Assembly: GCA_018883305.1 (NCBI GenBank)
Contig: VEQI01000206.1
Span: 1-6,385 of the forward strand
DNA length: 6,385 nucleotides
Reading direction: 5' to 3'
Source of the DNA: Limnohabitans sp.
GTDB taxonomy: Bacteria > Pseudomonadota > Gammaproteobacteria > Burkholderiales > Burkholderiaceae_C
The number at the start of each line of letters is the position of its first letter. Position 1 is the first letter of the stretch. The position numbers and the translations under genes were made by a program. Positions 1 through 5,052 of the stretch are shown here, one piece after another. The notes below the pieces were generated by a model, which did not search any database, was not told where the DNA came from, and saw nothing but the letters and a program-made list of their open reading frames with translations.

Positions 1-1
1 T

Positions 2-442
2 CGCTACATTGTGTGTGTCGATGAAGCCAGCGATCTCATCAGTGATACCGAGGGCGCCCCCATGTTCGATGAACAGGGTAACCCCACCCAGGTGATTGAA
101 AACGTCAAGCGTTATCTGGGCGAATTGCAGCAGATGGACCAGATGACCCATGAATTCACCAAGTTCTTGGTGCAGAACAATTTGCTCACCCCCTTGAACA
201 TGCGAGTCAACGCCGCTGACCAAGTGCGCAACATCACGGGTTGCTATGTCATTAACGAAGAACGCCTGAATAACTTCAATGAGCAAAAGTTCCAGGAAGT
301 TCGACAAAAAGGCTACTTGCCCGCCATCTACGCACACTTGATTTCACTGTCCCAGATCGAGCGTCTGGCTGCGCTTAAAAAGCCGGCCGCCGCCACCGCC
401 GCCGTTGATGTGGCGGTGCGCTCTTCGGAAACTTTGCAGTGA
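2..442 (+). CDS. SapC-family protein, C-terminal part (5' end outside window)
   Basis: The reading frame is open from the first bases of the window, so the true start lies upstream; a GTG at 11 is only an internal codon. 146 residues are visible, roughly the last 60% of a family whose members are usually about 240-250 residues. Family-like signatures are an R-Y-I-V-C-V-D-E segment at the left edge, a G-x-P-M-F-D-E-x-G-N-P-T turn, L-L-T-P-L-N-M in the middle, and a C-terminal block with I-T-G-C-Y-V-I-N-E-E-R-L followed by Y-A-H-L-I-S-L-S-Q-I-E-R-L. The last 25 residues or so are Ala-rich and look like a variable tail. SapC of Campylobacter fetus is encoded with the S-layer type I secretion genes, but its biochemical role is unknown. 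A hand count over positions 121-360 gives about 48% GC, lower than samples from the downstream genes (about 60%). The family call rests on recalled conservation, not a search. Confidence 0.8.
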   Translation, partial: RYIVCVDEASDLISDTEGAPMFDEQGNPTQVIENVKRYLGELQQMDQMTHEFTKFLVQNNLLTPLNMRVNAADQVRNITGCYVINEERLNNFNEQKFQEVRQKGYLPAIYAHLISLSQIERLAALKKPAAATAAVDVAVRSSETLQ

Positions 443-455
443 CAAGAGGGGGCGC

Positions 456-472
456 GTGGTGACCTGCACCAC
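456..472 (+). other. Small perfect hairpin after the SapC-family gene
   Basis: The arms gtggtg (456-461) and caccac (467-472) are exact inverted complements around a 5-base loop, starting 14 bases after the stop codon of the SapC-family gene. There is no T tract after it, so it does not qualify as an intrinsic terminator. It could be a weak mRNA stabiliser, a protein-binding palindrome, or chance. Confidence 0.35.
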
Positions 473-537
473 AGTCCCTGATGCTTTGGTATGGGGGCTG
501 GCCGGTGCCGGTCCTCGACGTTGGTCACCTGCTGTTC

Positions 538-541
538 AGGA
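538..541 (+). promoter_or_regulatory. Shine-Dalgarno site for the TolC-like gene
   Basis: The bases agga lie 5 bases before the ATG at 547. This site decides the start: the longer frame opening at ATG 481 has no such sequence, and starting at 547 puts a Lys at residue 2 and a normal signal peptide at the N terminus. Confidence 0.6.
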
Positions 542-546
542 CACGC

Positions 547-2103
547 ATGAAAAACTCTGAAATTTCTTTCCGTCTTTCCGCCACCGCGACCTGGATGGCA
601 GCGCTCGGACTGGTCTGGCACGTCGCTGCCGGGGCCCAGCCGTCAGTGCCTGCGGTGCAAGCGCCCTCGGCTGGTGAAGCGCGTCAGTCCCTGAGTTTGA
701 AGGACTTTGTCAATCAGCTGCGGGTGACCAACAAGGCTATTCGATCCAAGCAGGCGGAAAGTCGGATTGCGGCCACGGGCATTGAGCGAGCCGAAGGGGC
801 GTTTCAACCCATGGTCAATGCTTCGGCCATGCGTGGACGCAGCCTGACCAAGAACACTTTTGAAGAAACGCTGATCCGTGAAAAGCAGGGCGTGTACGAT
901 CGGACCGCAAATGACTACAGCTTAGGCGTGTCCCAGCTGATCTCCACGGGCGCCAAGGTGGAATTGAAAACCTCACTGTCGCAGTTCATCAGCAACGTCA
1001 ATAGCCAGCAACCTCTGCGGCCTGACGGCGCCTACGACAACCGCAGCCAGTATGGTGTCACCGTCACCCAGCCGTTGCTGCGTGATGCAGGTTCCCAGGT
1101 CACCTTGGCGCGTTTGGACGTGGCCAAGCTGGATGCCTCCGTGGCTGATCACACGGCGCGTGACACCGAGATTGGCGCCGTGGCAGAAGCGGCCATTGCC
1201 TACCATGAGCTGACCTTTGCCCAACACCGTGTTCAAGCCGCGCACAGCCGTATTCGCAATGCCCAGCGCTTGTTGCAGGAAGCGCAGGCCATGCGTCGCA
1301 GTGGTCGCTTGCCTGACGCCGATGTGTGGGAAGTGGAAAACGCCTTGGGGCGCTATCAGGCTGGTTTGAGCGAAGCGCAACAACTGGAGCGTGAGCGCAC
1401 CAACCGTTTACGCACCATGCTGATGACCGCTGTAGGTAAGGACGCCGCTGGCATGACCACCGTTGATGGCTTGCCGGAAGTTCGTCAAACCGTCTTCAAG
1501 GCGGACGACAGTTTGCGCACAGCATTGCAGCGACGTGAAGATTTTCTGATGCGCAAAGAGCAAATCGAGCGTGAGAACGTGCAGTTGACCTACTCGAGAA
1601 ATCAGTTGCTGCCGCGTGCGGACCTGGTGGCTTCTTATGGTTTGGGGGCTCTAGAGTACTCTGCTCGCGAGGCGTTTTATGCCTCTCGTGCCATGGACTA
1701 TCCCGTTTGGTCGTTAGGCATGCAAATGTCCTTTCCCTTGGGTCGCAACAAGCAGGGACAGGCCGATATTGAAGCTGCGGTGGTGCGGCGCGAAGATGCC
1801 CAACTGGCGTTGCAGGCCCTGGAAGTGCAGATCGCCAATGACATTGACACCAGCCTGTCCATGCTCCGTTCTGCAGCGGAGAACTGGCAGCTTTGGAGTG
1901 AGGTTCACGAGCGCGAAAAAAAACAACTGGAGGCCGAGCGGCGCAAGTTCGGCGCGGGACGTAGCGACACGCGTGAGGTGTTGTTGCGTGAAGAGCGGGT
2001 GATCAACTCCCAGCTCAATGTGCGTGAGCAACAGCTCGCCTTTGCCCGTGCCGAGTTGTTGCTCGAAGCGGCACAAGGCACCTTGCTGGATCGCTTTCGC
2101 TGA
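547..2103 (+). CDS. TolC-family outer-membrane channel protein
   Basis: Predicted product of 518 residues, in the normal range for outer-membrane efflux proteins. Such proteins form trimers with an outer-membrane barrel and a long periplasmic alpha-helical tunnel that docks to adaptor proteins. A signal peptide covers residues 1-30 with a hydrophobic core (W-M-A-A-L-G-L-V-W) and an A-G-A cleavage site before Gln31. The first OEP-type repeat begins near residue 49 and carries the family's typical T-Q-P-L-L-R-D-A-G segment (Q at 175). The second half, from about residue 323, carries a Q-L-L-P-R-A-D-L segment at 353-360, the counterpart of the family's L-P-x-L strand entry. Long heptad-like Glu/Arg/Gln-rich helices fill the rest. 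An A8 run at 1916-1923 encodes Glu-Lys-Lys in frame. It is followed by an adaptor gene 31 bases downstream, supporting a role as the exit duct of that exporter. The family call is secure; substrate and subfamily (T1SS-type or RND-type) are not. Confidence 0.92.
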   Translation: MKNSEISFRLSATATWMAALGLVWHVAAGAQPSVPAVQAPSAGEARQSLSLKDFVNQLRVTNKAIRSKQAESRIAATGIERAEGAFQPMVNASAMRGRSLTKNTFEETLIREKQGVYDRTANDYSLGVSQLISTGAKVELKTSLSQFISNVNSQQPLRPDGAYDNRSQYGVTVTQPLLRDAGSQVTLARLDVAKLDASVADHTARDTEIGAVAEAAIAYHELTFAQHRVQAAHSRIRNAQRLLQEAQAMRRSGRLPDADVWEVENALGRYQAGLSEAQQLERERTNRLRTMLMTAVGKDAAGMTTVDGLPEVRQTVFKADDSLRTALQRREDFLMRKEQIERENVQLTYSRNQLLPRADLVASYGLGALEYSAREAFYASRAMDYPVWSLGMQMSFPLGRNKQGQADIEAAVVRREDAQLALQALEVQIANDIDTSLSMLRSAAENWQLWSEVHEREKKQLEAERRKFGAGRSDTREVLLREERVINSQLNVREQQLAFARAELLLEAAQGTLLDRFR

Positions 2104-2115
2104 GTCGGCGTAGTC

Positions 2116-2129
2116 AGGAAAGGCAAAGG
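2116..2129 (+). promoter_or_regulatory. Double Shine-Dalgarno region for the small adaptor gene
   Basis: Two purine blocks lie in the 31-base junction: aggaaagg at 2116-2123 and aaagg at 2125-2129. The second is 5 bases before ATG 2135; the first is 5 bases before GTG 2129. Both starts are in the same frame, as is a third candidate, ATG 2141. I prefer ATG 2135, but translation from GTG 2129 would add only two residues and cannot be excluded. Confidence 0.5.
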
Positions 2130-2134
2130 TGTTC

Positions 2135-3064
2135 ATGGCAATGGCCGAAGCAATCAAGCCACAGCCTGGTGCGCGCATGCTGTGGCGCGGTGTGGCGGTG
2201 CTGGCGCTGATGGTGCCCGCGTGGATGGGTTCAGCGTGGATGGGTTCAGCGTGGGCCCAGGCCGCCGCACCTGCACGAGTACCGCTGACTGGCGCGACCA
2301 CAGGAAGTGTGGGTGCCAGTGGCGCCACCGGGGTGCTGGCACCCGGCGTGACCCAGGCCATGAAGGACATCAAGCTGGGCATGACCGTGGCGGGGCGAGT
2401 GGACGGAGTGCTGGTGCGTGAAGGCGCACGCGTGCGCGCCGGGCAGGTGTTGCTGCACCTGGATCGACAGACGGAAGAGTTGGAGGTGCAACGCCGTCGG
2501 TTGTTGTTGCAAGACGATTCACGCTTGCAGGAGTTGCGCAGCAAGGAGGTGGTGCTGGCCGAACAGGTCAACGCTTTGCGCCCCCTGTTGACATCGGGTG
2601 CCGTATCGCGCAAGCAAATGGAAGACGAAGAAATGGCGCTGGGGGCCGTGGTGGCTGAACGCAAGGCCCTGGAAATGGCCAAGCAGCGCGAGCAAGTGGA
2701 ATTGGACCTGGCCGTCGAGGCTTTTGAGCGACGTCACCTGCGTTCACCCATCCAGGGCACTGTCACCAAAGTGGTGCCCCGCATGGGAGAGAGCATTGGC
2801 GCGCATGAGCCACTGGTGTACGTGGTGGACACCAGTCGGGTCCGCTTTGTGGGCAACATCCCGGCTGCCCAGGGCGCCTTGCTGCGCGTGGGCGCGCAGG
2901 TCACGTTGCGCTTGGGCGCCGAGTCGGGCATCACGCGGACTGCGCGGGTGATGTTTGTGTCGCCAGTGGCCGATCCCGCCAGTGGTCTGGTGGAGGTGAT
3001 TGCCGAATTTGACAACCCTGATGGTTCGGTTCGTCCGGGCATCATGGGGCGACTGGTGTTGTGA
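2135..3064 (+). CDS. Periplasmic adaptor subunit (membrane fusion protein, RND/HlyD type)
   Basis: Predicted product of 309 residues. Adaptors of this kind bridge an inner-membrane transporter and a TolC-like channel. Residues 14-41 form a hydrophobic signal segment ending in A-W-A before Gln42; it contains a duplicated A-W-M-G-S unit. The first half of the lipoyl-like barrel-sandwich is at 85-110 (G-R-V-D-G-V-L-V-R-E-G-x-x-V-x-x-G-Q-V-L-L-x-L-D). A charged helical hairpin follows at roughly 111-195, and the second lipoyl half starts at R-S-P-I-Q-G-T-V (203 onward). The C-terminal 80-90 residues resemble the beta-barrel domain, ending in V-R-P-G-I-M-G-R-L-V-L. The hairpin is short and the protein ends soon after the barrel, so a full membrane-proximal domain is missing or minimal, making it smaller than typical RND adaptors such as AcrA. 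The stop codon overlaps a possible GTG start of the next gene by 4 bases, indicating an operon. Whether it is fully periplasmic or anchored by the N-terminal helix is not certain. Confidence 0.9.
   Translation: MAMAEAIKPQPGARMLWRGVAVLALMVPAWMGSAWMGSAWAQAAAPARVPLTGATTGSVGASGATGVLAPGVTQAMKDIKLGMTVAGRVDGVLVREGARVRAGQVLLHLDRQTEELEVQRRRLLLQDDSRLQELRSKEVVLAEQVNALRPLLTSGAVSRKQMEDEEMALGAVVAERKALEMAKQREQVELDLAVEAFERRHLRSPIQGTVTKVVPRMGESIGAHEPLVYVVDTSRVRFVGNIPAAQGALLRVGAQVTLRLGAESGITRTARVMFVSPVADPASGLVEVIAEFDNPDGSVRPGIMGRLVL
2219..2254 (+). repeat. 15-base in-frame tandem repeat in the signal peptide coding region
   Basis: Two exact copies of gcgtggatgggttca (2219-2233 and 2234-2248) are followed by a partial third (gcgtgg, 2249-2254). 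They encode A-W-M-G-S twice and then A-W, just before the predicted signal peptidase site of the small adaptor. The unit length is a multiple of three, so copy-number change would lengthen or shorten the signal peptide without breaking the frame. Confidence 0.9.
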
Positions 3065-3066
3065 AC

Positions 3067-3070
3067 AGGG
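3067..3070 (+). promoter_or_regulatory. Shine-Dalgarno site for the GAF-adaptor gene
   Basis: The bases aggg lie 5 bases before ATG 3076 and are the reason for choosing that start. The in-frame GTG at 3061 overlaps the preceding stop codon (gtga) and would add five residues. It has no well-placed purine block, but could be used through translational coupling. Confidence 0.5.
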
Positions 3071-3075
3071 CTGAA

Positions 3076-5052
3076 ATGTCAACGCAAGCCCCGCAGCACC
3101 AAGACCCACCACTGGCCCAGGCGGCCAGTGCCCGTCTCAGCGCGTTGGCGCATCGCACACTGGCCGCCGAACAGTTCTGGCCGCAATACCTGCAATGCGT
3201 GGGCGAAGTGCTTTCGGCGCGACGGGTCTTGCTGCTGGTCTCCTCTGTCGGACGACCATGGCAAGCTCGTGCGCAGTGGCCGTTGCGCGGTGCAGATCAG
3301 TCTGGCGATGCCGACTGGACACTGGCGCTGGTGGAGCATGCACGCCACGGCCAACCTCGAGTGCTGCGCGATGAGGCTCAACAACAAGCCTTGGTGATGA
3401 CGCCATCTGCAGACGCGTCGGATGCTGCCACGCAAGTACTGGCAGTGGTGGTGCTGGATGTAGACCGCCAACGATGGGATGAGACCGGCTTGCTGGCCTG
3501 GGCTGCCCTGGCCGAAGGCATTCCGGCGCAATGGGCCCTGCATCAGCAGTCCTTGCCGCAACATTCATCGCCGACAGTGAGGGCTGCCCATGACGTCGTT
3601 TCGTCGATTGACGATGCGCGCCCCGAATCACCGCTGCCTGGCGATGCACCAGCCACTGACACCCCGCCTCAGCTGCGGCCCAGCGCACAGGACCGTGCAC
3701 AAACCCTGCACGAGGTCATGCGGCTGGCGATTCGGCTCCAGGAAGAAAAGCGTTTCATGGCCATGGCCATGGCGCTTTGTAATGAGCTGGCTTTGCGCTT
3801 TGACTGTGAGCGTGTATCCCTGGGCTGGGTGGAACACCATGACCTGAAGCTCACCGCTGTCAGTCATGTGGAACATTTTGATGCCAAGTCGCAAGCCACG
3901 CGTGCCCTGGAGGCCGTGATGGAGGAGGCGATCGATCAGGAATCGGTGTTGGTGTATCCACCTGAGCCTGGCACCGATCCGGTGCTGCGTGCGCATCAAG
4001 CCTACTGTGACAAGGTAGGCGCCACCCACTTGACCACCGTGCCGATGACCCAGGGTGAAAAGGTCACGTCGGTGCTTTGCCTGGAGCGGCAAGCCTGTGC
4101 GTTGACCCCGGCCCAATTATGGGAGCTGCAGCTCATCGGTGATGCCATTGCCTGTTGGCAGAGCACCTTGCACGATCAAGATCGCTGGTTGGGTGCGCGT
4201 TGGTGGTCCTCTGTGCAAACACAGGCCGCCCAAATCCTCAAGCCACGCCATACGGGTTTCAAGCTGGCAGCTTTGGGGGCTACGCTGCTGTTGGCCGTGC
4301 TGGCGTGGCTGCCTTGGCCTTACCGTGTGGACGCCAGTCTGGCGATTCGCAGTCTGGATTTGTTGTACATGCCCGCGCCTTTCGATGGCTATTTGCGAAA
4401 AGTGAACGTGCTGGTCGGCGACCAAGTGGCCGAAGGTGCCGTGATGGTCGAGCTTGATACTCGAGACTTGGCACTGGAAGCGTCGATGGCAGAGTCAGAC
4501 TGGATCCGTCACTCGCGGGATGCGGAGAAATCCTTGGCTGCGCATCAACTCGCCGAGATGCAGATTGCCGCTGCGCGAGCCCAGCAATCGGCTGCGCGTC
4601 TGGAGATGATTCGCTATCAGCTCGATCACGCACAGGTGCGAGCACCGTATGCGGGTGTGGTCATTGAAGGCGATCTCAAGAAAAACCTGGGTGCACCAGT
4701 GCGCAAAGGGGATTTGTTACTGAAGCTGGCCCAGACCAGCAACGCGTATCTGGAGCTGGAGATTGATCAGGCCTATATCCACGATGTGAAGGTGGGTAGC
4801 CGCGGGGAATTTGCACTGGTGGGACGACCGCAGGAGCGTTTTCGCATCACGCTCTCGCGCATTGATCCTGCAGCGGTCAATCGCGATGGTCGTACCTATT
4901 ACGTGGCACGTGCGGATGTGGACGGCAGTTTTCAACCGCACTGGCGACCCGGCATGGGCGGTAATGCCAAGATTGATGTGGGCACGCGCAGCCCCCTGTG
5001 GATCATGACTCAGCGCACTGTGCGCTTTTTGCGGGAGTTCTTCTGGATATGA
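3076..5052 (+). CDS. GAF-domain / HlyD-type periplasmic adaptor fusion protein
   Basis: Predicted product of 658 residues. Residues about 15-160 form a soluble alpha/beta region that may be a diverged GAF-like fold (V-L-L-L-V near 50-55, L-A-V-V-V-L-D-V later). A Pro/Ser/Asp-rich linker follows at about 165-205. A more recognisable GAF domain spans about 211-360, with helices L-H-E-V-M-R-L and C-N-E-L-A-L-R-F-D-C-E-R-V-S-L-G-W-V and the late strand pair T-T-V-P-M and S-V-L-C-L-E. One transmembrane helix lies at about 395-415. After it comes an adaptor module: first lipoyl half at 435-460 (P-F-D-G-Y-L-R-K-V-N-V-L-V-G-D-Q-V-A-E-G), helical hairpin, second half at R-A-P-Y-A-G-V-V (522-529), then a beta-barrel ending in W-R-P-G-M-G-G-N-A-K-I. 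Expected topology is GAF in the cytoplasm and adaptor in the periplasm. No kinase, cyclase or DNA-binding domain is present, so any sensing would act on the exporter itself. Its end overlaps the M50 gene by ATGA. Confidence 0.85.
   Translation: MSTQAPQHQDPPLAQAASARLSALAHRTLAAEQFWPQYLQCVGEVLSARRVLLLVSSVGRPWQARAQWPLRGADQSGDADWTLALVEHARHGQPRVLRDEAQQQALVMTPSADASDAATQVLAVVVLDVDRQRWDETGLLAWAALAEGIPAQWALHQQSLPQHSSPTVRAAHDVVSSIDDARPESPLPGDAPATDTPPQLRPSAQDRAQTLHEVMRLAIRLQEEKRFMAMAMALCNELALRFDCERVSLGWVEHHDLKLTAVSHVEHFDAKSQATRALEAVMEEAIDQESVLVYPPEPGTDPVLRAHQAYCDKVGATHLTTVPMTQGEKVTSVLCLERQACALTPAQLWELQLIGDAIACWQSTLHDQDRWLGARWWSSVQTQAAQILKPRHTGFKLAALGATLLLAVLAWLPWPYRVDASLAIRSLDLLYMPAPFDGYLRKVNVLVGDQVAEGAVMVELDTRDLALEASMAESDWIRHSRDAEKSLAAHQLAEMQIAAARAQQSAARLEMIRYQLDHAQVRAPYAGVVIEGDLKKNLGAPVRKGDLLLKLAQTSNAYLELEIDQAYIHDVKVGSRGEFALVGRPQERFRITLSRIDPAAVNRDGRTYYVARADVDGSFQPHWRPGMGGNAKIDVGTRSPLWIMTQRTVRFLREFFWI
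3757..3774 (+). repeat. Hexanucleotide tandem repeat inside the GAF domain
   Basis: atggcc occurs twice followed by atggcg, encoding M-A three times in frame at the start of a GAF helix of the adaptor fusion. Copy-number change would keep the frame. It is short and may simply reflect helix composition. Confidence 0.6.

Larger units (their letters stand above)
443..546 (+). other. Spacer between SapC-family gene and TolC-like gene
   Basis: This 104-base gap is the longest non-coding stretch in the window. I see no T-rich intrinsic terminator and no pair of -35/-10 boxes I would defend, so read-through from the SapC-family gene is plausible but not shown. The gap contains a small perfect hairpin (456-472), a 6-base direct repeat gccggt at 501-512, and two 7-base arms ggtgacc (458-464) and ggtcacc (523-529) that are inverted complements. 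The frame of the downstream gene is open back to an ATG at 481, but no Shine-Dalgarno sequence precedes it, and the resulting 22 extra residues would bury the signal peptide. Confidence 0.6.

Noticed and set aside
456..472. Hairpin as an intrinsic terminator of the SapC-family gene
   Set aside because: The stem is only 6 bases and no T run follows.
490..495. tatggg preceded by ttgg as an extended -10 promoter
   Set aside because: It is a poor match to TATAAT and has no -35 element at a suitable distance.
481..546. Upstream ATG 481 as the start of the TolC-like protein
   Set aside because: It has no Shine-Dalgarno sequence and adds 22 residues before a good signal peptide; ATG 547 has agga at 5 bases.
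616..629. tggcacg followed by tgcc, resembling a sigma-54 -24/-12 promoter
   Set aside because: The -12 element does not match TTGC at the right spacing, and the site lies within the signal peptide coding region.
1714..2682. A 322-codon open frame on the minus strand overlapping the TolC-like and small adaptor genes
   Set aside because: It lies antisense to two well-supported genes, crosses their junction, and its translation is low-complexity Ser/Arg/Thr-rich with no recognisable domain. It is a shadow of the GC-biased codons.
3137..3700. A 187-codon minus-strand open frame
   Set aside because: It is antisense to the N-terminal part of the GAF-adaptor gene, with Pro/Arg/His-rich composition and no family resemblance.
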